Assembly: GCA_934045905.1 (NCBI GenBank) | Contig: OW203769.1 | Coordinates: 25,699,705-25,763,704 of the forward strand | DNA length: 64,000 nucleotides | Direction: 5' to 3' | Origin: Leuctra nigra | Taxonomy: Eukaryota; Arthropoda; Insecta; Plecoptera; Leuctridae | In this document: positions 10,608 to 20,402 of the stretch, piece after piece | Numbering within the stretch: position 1 is the stretch's first letter | Layout of the letters: every line of letters starts with the position of its first letter | The notes under the pieces: model-generated | What the model saw: only the letters and a program-made list of their open reading frames with translations | Databases searched by the model: none | What the model was told of the DNA's origin: nothing | Position numbers and translations under genes: made by a program

Positions 10608-13600
10608 GTGGTAGCCAATCATAGTCTTCGAGCCAAGCTGGACCATATCCTGGCATCGGCAGGGAATGATAGTCGGCCTAGCCTGAAGGTACACGTGTTG
10701 GGGATAGCAATGCAGGGTCTTCTGGATTCCGGAGCATCAAGAACGATTCTTGGTCGGGGCGGCTGGGAGAAGATCAAAGCACTTCATCCTCCTCTTCGGA
10801 AAATGGAAGCAGGTATGGTGCGCGTTGCTGATGGACGTTCTTGTCAAGTGTTAGGAGAGGCTGATCTGCCGATTGAATTAGATGGGAGAGTAAAAGTTTT
10901 ACCAATTTTGGTAGTCCCATTACTGGAGCGTGCCTTATACTTAGGGATCGACTTTTGGAAGACAATGAGGTTTGTCCCCGATGTAGCGCAGGGTACCTGG
11001 ACCTTTAGTGATAGTGGAGAAATACCCCGGGTAGCCGAGTGTACTCAAATCAAGGACAGACTCTCACCCAAGGAAAGAATTCAGTTGGAGAAGATGGTGA
11101 CAGATTTGATGGCTCTCCCACAGGATAAGCTAGGGGTAACAGGTTTAGTGCATCATAAGATCGATACAGGAGATGCGGCTCCCATCAAACAACGGTACTA
11201 CCCTTATTCACCGGTCATACAGAAGCAGATTAATAAGGAACTCGACGAAATGTTAAGGGACGGAGTAGTCGAACCTTCAACCAGTGCATGGAGTTCACCT
11301 ATTATGCTAGTAGAGAAACCAGATTCCAAGGCCTTTAGGGTATGCATAGACTTCAGAAGAGTGAATGCAGTGACCAAACGTGACGCATATCCTTTGCCGT
11401 ACGTGTCAGCTATCTTGGACCGGTTAAGGAATGCAACGTACATGTCCTCCCTAGACCTGAAAACGGCGTATTGGCAAGTGCCCCTGGAAGAAGAGAGCAA
11501 GGAAAAGACGGCATTTGCAGTGGCGGGCCGGGGTCTTTTCCAATTCCGGCGGATGCCCTTCGGGTTGCATAATTCTCCAGCAACGTGGCAACGTTTAATA
11601 GACCGAGTATTAGGCCCAGAACTAGATCCCCACGTATTTGTGTATCTAGATGACGTGATAATTGTTACTCCTACTTTTGAAGCACACTTCGAGGTTCTAC
11701 AGAAGGTGTTGCAGAAGTTGAAGGCGGCGGGCCTGACATTAAATAAGGACAAATGTCAATTTGGCCGTTCAGAGTTGAAGTACCTTGGGTACATGGTTGA
11801 TGAGGGGGGTTTACGCGTGAACACTGAAAAGGTTACGGCGATGATTAACTACCCGACGCCCAAGAATGTTACTGAAGTTAGACGTTTCATTGGACTGGCA
11901 AGTTGGTACCGACGTTTCGTACCAGATTTCGCCACGAAAATGGTACCACTGAATGAGTTGACTAAAGGGGTGCGAAAGGGCCAAAGAAATCCGCCCTGGA
12001 AGTGGGAGGAAAAGCATGATCTGGCTTTTCGACAAATCAAGAGCCATTTAGTAGAAGCTCCCCTCCTCACCTGTCCCGACTTCAACCGGCCATTTCTGAT
12101 ACAAACTGACGCTTCAGAAGTGGGTCTGGGAGCAGTTATCTCACAAGAGTTTGAAGATGGAGAAAAGGTCATTGCGTATGCCAGCCGGTCATTGACAAAG
12201 AGTGAACGGGTCTACACCACCACGGAATTGGAGTGCTTAGCGGTGGTCTGGGCAGTGGAGAAATTTAGACCGTATGTGGAAGGCTCTCCATTCACAGTCA
12301 TCACGGACCATCATTCCTTAATCTGGCTACATAACCTCAAAGACCCGAGAGGACGGCTCGCTCGTTGGGCGATAAGGCTGCAACAGTACTCGTTCGAAAT
12401 TCTGCATAGACCCGGGAGGAACCATGCTGTACCGGATGCCTTGTCGAGATCCGTGGGACTTCTGGAGTCTATTGAAATCACCAAGGACGACCATGATGAC
12501 TGGTATACGGCCCAACTCAAGAAAGTAATGGATTATCCTCAAAATTATCCGAACTGGAAGGCTGAAGATGATAAGTTGTGGAAGCGTTTACTACGAAGAA
12601 AAAAACAGTTCCTACTAACTCCAGAAGACGAAGGCTGGAGGATGGTAGTTCCGAGATCACTGCGGAAAAGTCTTCTAGTAGAATACCATGATCAGCCGAC
12701 AGCCGGGCATCTGGGAACCTTTAAGACTATCAAGAGGATATCCGAAACGTACTACTGGCCAGGCATGGCCGCCGACATCAGTCGTTATGTCCAGAAGTGC
12801 AAGGTCTGCCAATCCCTCAAGCCTGTGCAACAACTACCAGCGGGGTTGATGGGAAGCCAACGGGAAGTCACCAATCCTTGGCAAATGATCTCCACAGATC
12901 TGATGGGCCCTTTCCCGGTTTCCTCTAAACAAAACCGGTTCCTGTTAGTGATTGCCGACTGTTTCACCAAATATACCTTACTCTTCCCGTTACGAACTGC
13001 AACTGCAGAGAAGATAGCCCAAATCATGGAGCATGAAGTGTTTCTCGTGTATGGAGCTCCCCAATATGTGATCTGCGACAACGGAACTCAGTACACCAGT
13101 AAACAGTTTGTGGATAAAGTTACCGGCTATGGGGGGAAAATCCTTTACAACCCAAATTACCACCCGCAAGCGAACCCGACAGAGAGAATCAATCGCGTCC
13201 TGAAGACGATGATAGCGTCGTACGTGAAGGATAACCATCGGAGTTGGGACAAGAATTTACCACAGTTGAGGCACGCCATCTGTACGGCGACACACGAAGC
13301 GACGGGTTTCACACCCGCTTTTCTCAACTTTGGCCGAGAACTCTTCTTGTCCGGGACGTCGTACCGCAAGTTGGAAGAAGATGGTTACGCTCCGAGGATG
13401 GGTCCACGTGAACCTCGGGCCAAGCTATTAAAGGAACTTCCCGCACTCTACGCCGAGGTTACTGATAGACTCCAAAGAGCCCACGAGAAGAACAGCCGGA
13501 TCTACAACCTCCGTCGCCGTCCACTGCAATTTCAACCAGGAGATGTTGTTTGGAGAAAGACTTTTCCCCAATCAGATGCCGCGCGCTACTTCACGGCGAA

Positions 13601-13754
13601 GTTAGCACCGAAGTATACGCGGTGCTTCATCCACAAGCGGGTGTCCAACCTAGTCTACGAGCTGCGGGAGGAAGATGGGCGAGTACTTCCAACCAGGTGG
13701 CACGTACAAGATCTCAAGCCGGATGCGACGCCCGAAGCAGAAGATAATTTATAA
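10608..13754 (+). CDS. pol: Pol polyprotein of the gypsy element (protease, RT, RNase H, integrase)
   Basis: The frame is uninterrupted for 1048 codons from 10608, and open upstream to 10509 where it overlaps gag in the -1 frame. The GTG at 10608 is not a real start; expression by frameshift is likely. Order, with residues counted from 10608: aspartic protease with DSGAS (Asp40); reverse transcriptase with YLDD (346-349); RNase H starting at FLIQTDAS (Asp501); integrase with an HHCC zinc finger from His694 and the catalytic triad Asp764, Asp824, Glu859; and a C-terminal domain with the GDVVW motif. Protease-RT-RNase H-integrase is the Ty3/gypsy order. All catalytic residues that I can place are present, so the protein looks functional. 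It ends 32 bp before the 3' LTR. Confidence 0.93.
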   Translation: MVANHSLRAKLDHILASAGNDSRPSLKVHVLGIAMQGLLDSGASRTILGRGGWEKIKALHPPLRKMEAGMVRVADGRSCQVLGEADLPIELDGRVKVLPILVVPLLERALYLGIDFWKTMRFVPDVAQGTWTFSDSGEIPRVAECTQIKDRLSPKERIQLEKMVTDLMALPQDKLGVTGLVHHKIDTGDAAPIKQRYYPYSPVIQKQINKELDEMLRDGVVEPSTSAWSSPIMLVEKPDSKAFRVCIDFRRVNAVTKRDAYPLPYVSAILDRLRNATYMSSLDLKTAYWQVPLEEESKEKTAFAVAGRGLFQFRRMPFGLHNSPATWQRLIDRVLGPELDPHVFVYLDDVIIVTPTFEAHFEVLQKVLQKLKAAGLTLNKDKCQFGRSELKYLGYMVDEGGLRVNTEKVTAMINYPTPKNVTEVRRFIGLASWYRRFVPDFATKMVPLNELTKGVRKGQRNPPWKWEEKHDLAFRQIKSHLVEAPLLTCPDFNRPFLIQTDASEVGLGAVISQEFEDGEKVIAYASRSLTKSERVYTTTELECLAVVWAVEKFRPYVEGSPFTVITDHHSLIWLHNLKDPRGRLARWAIRLQQYSFEILHRPGRNHAVPDALSRSVGLLESIEITKDDHDDWYTAQLKKVMDYPQNYPNWKAEDDKLWKRLLRRKKQFLLTPEDEGWRMVVPRSLRKSLLVEYHDQPTAGHLGTFKTIKRISETYYWPGMAADISRYVQKCKVCQSLKPVQQLPAGLMGSQREVTNPWQMISTDLMGPFPVSSKQNRFLLVIADCFTKYTLLFPLRTATAEKIAQIMEHEVFLVYGAPQYVICDNGTQYTSKQFVDKVTGYGGKILYNPNYHPQANPTERINRVLKTMIASYVKDNHRSWDKNLPQLRHAICTATHEATGFTPAFLNFGRELFLSGTSYRKLEEDGYAPRMGPREPRAKLLKELPALYAEVTDRLQRAHEKNSRIYNLRRRPLQFQPGDVVWRKTFPQSDAARYFTAKLAPKYTRCFIHKRVSNLVYELREEDGRVLPTRWHVQDLKPDATPEAEDNL

Positions 13755-13765
13755 AATAAATTCTT

Positions 13766-13784
13766 AAAAGAGGAAAAGGTGGAG
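13766..13784 (+). promoter_or_regulatory. Polypurine tract of the gypsy element
   Basis: A purine run with a single T, two bases before the 3' LTR, where plus-strand synthesis is primed in LTR retrotransposons. Confidence 0.7.
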
Positions 13785-13786
13785 TT

Positions 13787-14183
13787 TGTAACATGTAAAC
13801 TGAGGGAGGGCGGCCGCCCGAGGTCAACCGGTCATACAACCCCTCACGCGCTCGAGCAGGGGCTCGGGAGTTGTTGACCGGCCAGCGACGGAACTGGTTG
13901 TGTTGTGTGTTGTTAGAGAGACGTTTCTAGAAGCCGACGCAGGCAACTGATTTTTGTACAGAGAAAGAGTGTTGATCATTATTATTTGTCGGACTGTCTT
14001 ACGACGACTTGTGCTGTGGGATTAAGAGTTATTAAAAGTATTGTTCAAGTGTGATTGTGTTCAAGGTGTTTTGTTTACGAGCTTCGTGCTTCCTCGTACC
14101 CCAGAAGCACGTGGCGCCCATCCCCGTCCGCCAGCGTTCCCCCACCCACCCCATTCCACCGTTAAGAAGGGGCAAACGTTATA
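13787..14183 (+). repeat. 3' LTR of the gypsy element
   Basis: This is the partner of 8033-8433. It differs by about nine substitutions and lacks four bases of a GA repeat. ATGGT follows, matching the base-for-base flank before the 5' LTR. Confidence 0.9.
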
Positions 14184-14663
14184 TGGTATATAATTATAAT
14201 GGTAAAATAATAGGGAACTAATAAGCATAATGAGTGAAGTATTGTAACTATTACAAATTATTATTCCCCGCACTATTGCGGGGATGAATTTTATACAATT
14301 CGTTGAAGTACTTTATACAATTAAATACTCCATGGATTTTTTTAATCAAGGTAATCTTGGTTTCCAAAGCTCAATTGTTCGGCGCATTGCATAATAAAGT
14401 GCTACATTTTATAATTAAAACCACTGAGGGGTTTATAACATTGACATGGAATTTGCTTTTGAAATTGCAATAACTTCTGATATTCACACAATTCGTTTCT
14501 AATTAATACTACAGTAAATATTAATGTAATCTTTAATGCTTTTGTAGCCCATAATTATAAATGTAATAATTTTCGGTATTGCTACGTTTATTAAACAGAG
14601 ATACAAGGTTTCACCTGGCTCATGCCAGACTTCTTCAGGTCAGTATAACTAATAAGTGCATAA
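14184..14663. other. AT-rich spacer, nothing recognised
   Basis: There is no coding pattern. A small GC hairpin (CCCCGCACTATTGCGGGG) lies near 14265-14282; its role is unknown. Confidence 0.35.
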
Positions 14664-15025
14664 AGGCTGTGCAAAAGGACGTCACGCTTCAAGGGGAGAG
14701 GGGGATGCACCAATATGTGACACAGTGTGACATGGGGGGGGGGGAGGGGCTGTAGACTTTAGGATGTCACTTTTTGATATGGACAATTTAAAGAATTTTA
14801 AACTTCAGTTGACATGTCAGGACCTCAAATTTCGCTAAAACGCACTTTAAATTGATAAATTTCGCTGTCAGACCAATTGAATTCGTTTTCAATGGTTTTC
14901 AATTTCAATTGAGATCAATTAAACCATCAATTGGGATGTTTTTGTGACGTCCTTTTAGGGCGAGGGATTGGAAAAGTGTGACACAGTGTGACAAGGGGGA
15001 TGTGACGCCCTTTATTCACACACCT
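14664..15025. mobile_element. 362-bp Harbinger-like MITE
   Basis: The inverted ends are AGGCTGTGCAAAAGGACGTCAC-like on the left and AGGTGTGTGAATAAAGGGCGTCAC-like on the right (similar, not identical). TAA lies on both sides, fitting the 3-bp target duplication of PIF/Harbinger elements. Inside, a GTGTGACACAGTGTGACA block occurs near both ends and a poly-G run lies near 14736. No coding capacity. Confidence 0.6.
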
Positions 15026-15034
15026 TAACAGTAA

Positions 15035-15222
15035 GTACTCTCGGACAAATAAGAATTGATCGGTGAAGATATTTGAATGACTGCTGGTCATGTTCCGTAA
15101 CAATCAATGCTTGTTATTATCATTGAAACAAGGAGATCGCTTGGACCAAAGATTCTTGGACTGACTTCTGATGGTGCGATCTAACATTTTTCAGTCAATC
15201 AGCGATTATATTTAAAAAAAGT
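15035..15222 (+). mobile_element. Second, diverged copy of the Tc1-type MITE family
   Basis: The interior matches 44954-45164 in order: TGCTGGTCATGT, CTTGTTATTATCATTGAAA, and GACTTCTGATGGTGCGATCT. The termini are eroded. It abuts the Harbinger-like MITE. Confidence 0.6.
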
Positions 15223-15705
15223 TTCGCGCATTTTAGTTTTATTTAATGTAGGCTCAGTGATCGAACCATTCAAAAGCGGGAGAAAGTTTGGCTGTTCTCA
15301 AAAATTTAATTGTAGAAAAACGTAGCGAAAATATTACTTTAATAATATAATATTAAATATAACAATTGCTTTTTAATTCACAGTAAAATAGCACACGTAC
15401 GTCCTTAGGTATATGGGGGTATATGGAGAAAATTAGGTTATTAACATTTCAGTTCCAATGTTCCAATTGATAAAAAAAATGGTTCACGCAGAGAAATGGT
15501 TCGCAACAGAAAATAATTGTATTGTATTGTTGTTGTATTGTTTTATTTGCAGCCATAAAATGTACAGACACACATGGGCATTGTCAAGAGAAAAATAAAT
15601 ATACATATAAAAACATCATCATTATCATAGATATTGTCATCAATTATAGATTATTAAAACCATTAAAAACACATACAAATATTATAAACAATGGTAACTA
15701 ATGTC

Positions 15706-17154
15706 TTAAACATGTAATATGTATTCATCAACAGAATAAAAACACTTCTCCATAAGGAATTTCTTAAGAGCAAGTTTAAAATGAGTCCTTGAGGAGGAAA
15801 TGTTCTTAATGTCAACTGGCAGCCTATTGAAAAGTCGGCGGCCAGCTTGCATAACTCCCCGCGAAGTTGACTTAAGACGGCAGTACTCGACGCGCAGGTC
15901 CGTGGCACCTCTTGTATTATGCGCGTGGAAAGTGCCGTCATCGAAGAGGGTGATATTGTCTCTGACAAACAGACAGATCGCCTGGATGTAGAGACACGGT
16001 AGTGGCAGAAACTGCAAGCTTTTAAATTTATCCCTACAGGAGTCTCTATAGCCTAATGACAGCATGGAGCGCACAACTGCCTTCTGAGCTCTGAATGCTC
16101 TATTACTATCAGAGGTTGCTCCCCAGAACACAACTCCATATTGTAGGACTGACTGGGCCAGGGCAAAGTAGGCAATGCGGAGAGTTGGCAAATCACAATT
16201 TCTACTAAGGGTCCACAGAGCAAAGCGAGCCTTAGCTAAGTTCTTTACAACTTTGTTAACTTGGGGGATTCAGGACAAATGTTGATCAATTGTCAGCCCA
16301 AGGAACAATGCATTCTCAGTTGTTTTCAGGTTGGATAAGAGCGGTGTCAGCTTACCCTGAGAAGCAAATGTTATGAGCTCAGTCTTATTAATGTTGAGCT
16401 GTAGCTTGTTTGGAATGAACCAGGCTTGAAAGCTGTCCAAGGTCGCTGTCATCTCTCTCTCAAGTTCGGGAACAGATTTAGCAGAGACAGTGGCGCTGGA
16501 GTCGTCTGCGTATTGAATTACACTTCTCGCAGACAAGTCACCGCAAATGTTGGAACCAAGGTCATTAACTAAAATCGAGAATAAAAGAGGACCCAATATG
16601 GAGCCTTGAGGAACACCAATGGTTAAAACTTCCCAAGAGGAGCGACATGCATTATCAAGCTGCACACACTGCGACCTGCCAGTTAAATAGGATTTCACCC
16701 ACTCACCCATCTCGTCGTTCACCCCGTACCAGGAGAGTTTCTCAAGAAGTAGGCTATGATCCATCGAGTCGAAAGCTTTCGACAAGTCACAAAGGATCAC
16801 GCCTACCTTACTTCTGGAATCCAAGGCATCATCAACTTTCCGAATCATGTTAAAAGCAGCAGTAGTTGTTGAGTAGCCCTTGCGGAACCCATGTTGACTT
16901 TCTGCCAAACAGCCTACAGAGTCAAGGTGGCGTGTCAGATGTTCATGCATAAGTTTTTCCAAGATCTTAGAGAAAGAAGGCAATAATGAGATTGGCCGGT
17001 AGTTAGAGCAGATGGTCTTGGGGCCCTTTTTATGAATGGGCTTTATGACAGCAAGTTTCATTTTGGCTGGAAAGATCCCTTGACTGAACGATTGCGTAAA
17101 AATGTGCGCCAGGGGTAATGAAATCCAAGGACCACACGACTTCACTAGGGACAT
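15706..17154 (-). pseudogene. LINE ORF2, reverse transcriptase and C-terminal part, with one nonsense codon
   Basis: Two open stretches (17154-16270 and 16191-15706) lie in the same frame. They are separated by a TGA near 16272 where related proteins would have Trp, followed by uninterrupted sense codons. The reverse transcriptase shows NYRPISLL, QHGFRKGYST, an AFDSMDH block, GVPQGSILGPLLF and the catalytic QYADD. These are hallmarks of CR1/Jockey-group polymerases. The left part of the domain lies beyond the SINE insertion. The product, if whole, would copy the LINE RNA at the nicked target site. Confidence 0.85.
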
Positions 17155-17157
17155 TGG

Positions 17158-17553
17158 GATATTATTATTATTATTAAACCTATATTCTCAACGGAGCCGA
17201 GGCTCCACTAGTGAGAATGTAATAGAGAAGGGAGGAGAGGAAACCCGGTACCGGCATGTAGCCTACTCCTGACGAAAGATACCAAGGGGACCAACGGCTT
17301 AACGTCCCTTCCGAAGGACGGTGTGACATTCACAGCACAGGCCTCCACAACCCGCGCCGTCGAGAGACTGATAACAGGTGGAGGGAGGTCGTCACACTAA
17401 CCCCCAAACACCCCAGTCGCTCTGGCCCAACGGCAGCAACCTAGCAAGGCAGAGTTGAATGGTCACCCATCCAACCTCTGACCGCGCTCAATGTTGCTTA
17501 ACCTCGGTGATCTAACGAGAACCGAGGTATCCAACACACCAGCCGTTGGGTTC
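17158..17553 (-). mobile_element. 5S rRNA-derived SINE (SINE3 type) with an AAT-repeat tail
   Basis: On the minus strand the first ~125 bases (17553-17425) resemble a whole 5S rRNA gene: a CCCAACGGC start, CTCGGTTCTCGTTAGATCACCGA, GGTTAAGCAAC of box A, TTGGATGGGTGACC of box C, and a closing GCCGTTGGG. A body of about 260 bases follows, with a block reading GGGACGTTAAGCCGTTGGTCC. It ends in (AAT)n at 17174-17158. The element sits inside the LINE ORF2, between codons for GWD and IPMSL. The internal box A and box C would be a type 1 RNA polymerase III promoter. No clear target duplication was found. Confidence 0.8.
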
Positions 17554-17555
17554 AT

Positions 17556-17702
17556 CCCAACCCGTAGCTGATTTGGATTCAAATGTCTTGAGGATCTTCA
17601 CAACGACTTCAGCAGAAACAATGGGTTGCTCGATACTTGGGGCATTGATGGGAAAAGCATTCTTCAATATCTTCATGCCATCATCAGTGGAGCCGTGGGC
17701 AG
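17556..17702 (-). pseudogene. LINE ORF2 linker fragment between the two nested insertions
   Basis: The minus strand encodes about 50 residues (RAAHGSTDDG to SATGWD) that join the endonuclease-RT linker to the reverse transcriptase. GWD is the usual start of RT motif 1. It is bounded by the inverted-repeat element on its N-terminal side and the SINE on its C-terminal side. Confidence 0.75.
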
Positions 17703-19051
17703 CCCTTACAAAAATATCCTATAGTTTACTTCAGCAAAATCGAAGTACAAATACTATAGTAAAATTTCTATAGTAGACTTTAGGATTATTGACACTTACT
17801 ACAGTAGAATTACTGTAGGAATTGTCCTACAGCTTATCCCAGTATACTGCTGTACATTTACTTCAGTTACTTTACTATAGTTTACTTTAGTATTATTACT
17901 ACAGTACATTTCGTCAAATAAAACGTTAAAATTTCATAGAAAAATAAAATTTTCCTTGGATATGAGTACTCATTTGCATTCGGGAAACCTCCTCTGATGT
18001 AATGGACAAGGTTTGATTACACATTTCAATTATAAAATCCCACGGAGGCGCCGTGCCTTGAACTTGCGATCTCGTGGTCCGTAGTCGAGCATCTTACCGA
18101 GTAGGCCAGCGGTGCAGACAAGACTTCGTTGCGCTAATAGTCATCATATTGAGTTTTCATATTTAAGTGAACATATTTATATTATTTGGTGGATCATAAA
18201 ATTGTTATAAACATAATAGAATAGGAGAAACGATAAATATTAAGATTTATTTATAAAGTAATGTTATCTGTGATATTTCCCCCATAAAATATATCAGCTC
18301 ACGCTCTGTAGTATAATTACTATAGTTTATTTTACTAGGTGGTGTGGTGCAAATTTTCTGAGTCAATAAGTATAAATTCTGTAGTTTATACTTAACTTTA
18401 CTACAAATACTATAGTAATTAGGGTATTGGGCTAAATATACTACAGGGTGATGTGGTGCAAATTCTCTAAGTCAATGAAGTAAAAATTCTGTAGTTTATA
18501 TACCATACTTTACTACAAATACTGTAGTAAAAAGTCAATGAAGTACATATACTACAGAGTATACTACTGTAAACTACAATATAAATGGGCTGTAGTAAAC
18601 ATACTGTAGATTACACTTTTCTTTACTACAGGTACTATAGATTTTCAATGAAGTATATATACTATAGAACTTACTATAGTAAACATATTTTGTCTGTAGT
18701 CAAAGTACTCTAGCTTGATACTTCGAATTACTACAGTGAAGTACGTTCCCTATAACTTTACAATAGTAAACTGCAGTATATATCGTCTGTAGTAAAAATA
18801 CTATAGTACATACTTTGAATTACTACAGTAAAGTATGTTTACTCCAGAGTAAAAAATAGTATTTTCAGCTGTAGTAAAAATACTGTAGTTTATACTTTAG
18901 TTTACTACCGATACTGTAGAATTTACTTCAGTAATCTATAGTACTTTTTTCCTGTACTTCAAGTACTATAGCACAAACTATAGTTTACTACACGTTATTA
19001 CAGAATACTTTGAAATACTTCAAAATATACTATAGGACATTTTTCTAAGGG
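17703..19051. mobile_element. 1.35-kb inverted-repeat DNA element packed with CTATAG/CTACAG motifs
   Basis: The ends read inward as CCCTTACAAAAATATCCTAT and CCCTTAGAAAAATGTCCTAT, with similarity running about 33 bases. It is inserted in the LINE ORF2 linker. Most of the element (17709-17925 and 18300-19040) consists of imperfect copies of TACTATAG, TACTGTAG and CTACAGTA in both orientations. A core of about 370 bp (17930-18300) lacks them and holds a tRNA-like stretch (18045-18110, minus). No coding capacity. I could not fix a target duplication or superfamily. Confidence 0.6.
18045..18110 (-). repeat. tRNA-like sequence inside the motif-rich element
   Basis: On the minus strand CTGGCCTACTCGGTAAG resembles box A and a degenerate box B (GCAAGTTCAAGGC) follows. 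It is probably a decayed tRNA or SINE head. Confidence 0.35.
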
Positions 19052-20399
19052 AGTGGTATTGGAAGATTCCATTCCTACTGATACAAAGTACTTGTTGAAT
19101 TGATTTGCAGCTTCATTGCCTGTGGCACTTGCGCCATCCTTGTCAATTTAAGGTAATAGGAGGTAGGCTTTTCCTTGCTCTGCCAGTCACTGACTTAATG
19201 ACATTCCAGGTAGCGCCTATTCTGTTGTTAGACTGAGAAATTATGTTAGAATTATGCCACCTCTTAGCTTGGATTATCTCGTTGCTTAGCTCCTTTTTTA
19301 TTTGCTTCAAACGTTCTTGAAGTGCTGGCGCTGCTGCTCCCATCTTCACAAGGAGATGAAGTTCCCTTCTCCTGTCGCATTTGAGACGTATCTCCGGAGT
19401 TAGCCAACCTTTGAAGTTGGCCTTGTTCCTCTGGGTAATTTGCTTTTTAGGAAAGTGCTTCTCTAAGTTCAACAGAAAAATCCGAAGGAAAGCGTCATAT
19501 TTTCCATCTACTGAGTCACTGCTGAATACCTCCGACCAGTCAACTACTTGGATATCTCCAATGAAATCCCGAACAGAATGCTGTGGATACTTCCTGCGGA
19601 ACACAGAACTTCCACCTAGATGATTAGTAATCAAGGGAGGACGAGTAGGAGAAGCTACAGGGATGGAGACCAATTGGCCGCAATGGTCAGACAGTCCCGG
19701 GTCAATATTAAAGACAAACGTGGCCTCGTTGAAGTTAGAAATTACAACATCGAGTGCCGCCTGGCAACTTCTAGTGGACCGGGTGGCCCCGATGTCCAGA
19801 ATTTTAAAACCAAACCCAGTCGAAACCTCCTCGATTAGCAGCCTATCACTTTCCACGAGAAGGTTTATATTCCAATCTCCACACACCAACACCTTCCTAC
19901 CGTCTTTACTGAATCTCGCAAGAATTTCTTCGAGATAACTGAGAAAAATATCCACTGTACCTGGATTAGGCGAGCGATAAATTACAATGATGGTGACAGG
20001 TGTAGCTGCTGAGATCTCAACTGCGCATGCTTCTAGTACTCCATTGATGCCGTAGACGCTCACGGCAGTGAATTCAAAGTGAGCCCCATTCCGGACATAT
20101 ATGCACGAACCACCACCTCTTGAATTCACTCTTGAGTGGAAGGCCGCTAGGGTGTATCCATTGAGTACTAACAACTGTTCATTTCCACTGCTGAGCCATG
20201 ATTCAGTCAAGCAAAGAATATCCACTGGATAAAGCAAGGAGTCAAGAAACATTTCAAGTTCATCCGTCTTGCATGCCAAGCTGCGTATGTTGAGATGAAA
20301 AAGATAAGTTAAAGGCGGGTTACTAGGACATTTAATACGAGGTTCGATGTTGTGATGAGGCTTAGTGGTGTTGGTCGTGTCTGAGGGGGGTATTAATTG
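19052..20399 (-). pseudogene. LINE ORF2 N-terminus: apurinic-type endonuclease, frame-broken at its end
   Basis: The frame opens directly after the ORF1 TAG (20402-20400) and runs to 19143. It shows the endonuclease signatures of non-LTR elements: LNIRSL near 20294-20277, LCLTESWL, GGGSCIYVR, VIYRSPN, the GDWNIN core and SDHCGQL. The first in-frame ATG (20252) lies downstream of the LNIRSL motif, so the natural protein cannot start there. Near 19140 a +1 shift is needed to continue into the linker (19142-19052), which ends at the inserted inverted-repeat element. The enzyme would nick target DNA. Confidence 0.82.
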
Positions 20400-20402
20400 C
20401 TA
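20394..20402 (-). promoter_or_regulatory. UAG stop in readthrough context between LINE ORF1 and ORF2
   Basis: ORF1 ends GAA-TAG and the next two codons are CAA-TTA. ORF2 lies in the same frame with no further stop. UAG-CAA-UUA is the known leaky-stop motif (CARYYA) of tobamoviruses. The use in this LINE is inference. Confidence 0.6.

Larger units (their letters stand above)
8033..14183 (+). mobile_element. Ty3/gypsy LTR retrotransposon, complete but rearranged at its 5' end
   Basis: Two LTRs (401 and 397 bp) beginning TGTAAC and ending GTTATA bracket gag and pol. The flanks carry ATGGT on both sides; this is a 4- or 5-bp target duplication depending on where the LTR end is placed. A primer-binding site (9204-9222), a polypurine tract (13766-13784), gag (9235-10542) and pol (10608-13754 and upstream overlap) are all present without stops. 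By eye the LTRs differ by about nine substitutions and one 4-bp indel, so the insertion is fairly young. No env-like frame lies between pol and the 3' LTR, so this is a retrotransposon and not an errantivirus. The oddity is a 768-bp duplicated gag segment between the 5' LTR and the primer-binding site. Confidence 0.93.

Noticed and set aside
13755..13786. An env gene in the gypsy element
   Set aside because: Only 32 bases separate the pol stop from the 3' LTR, filled by the polypurine tract.
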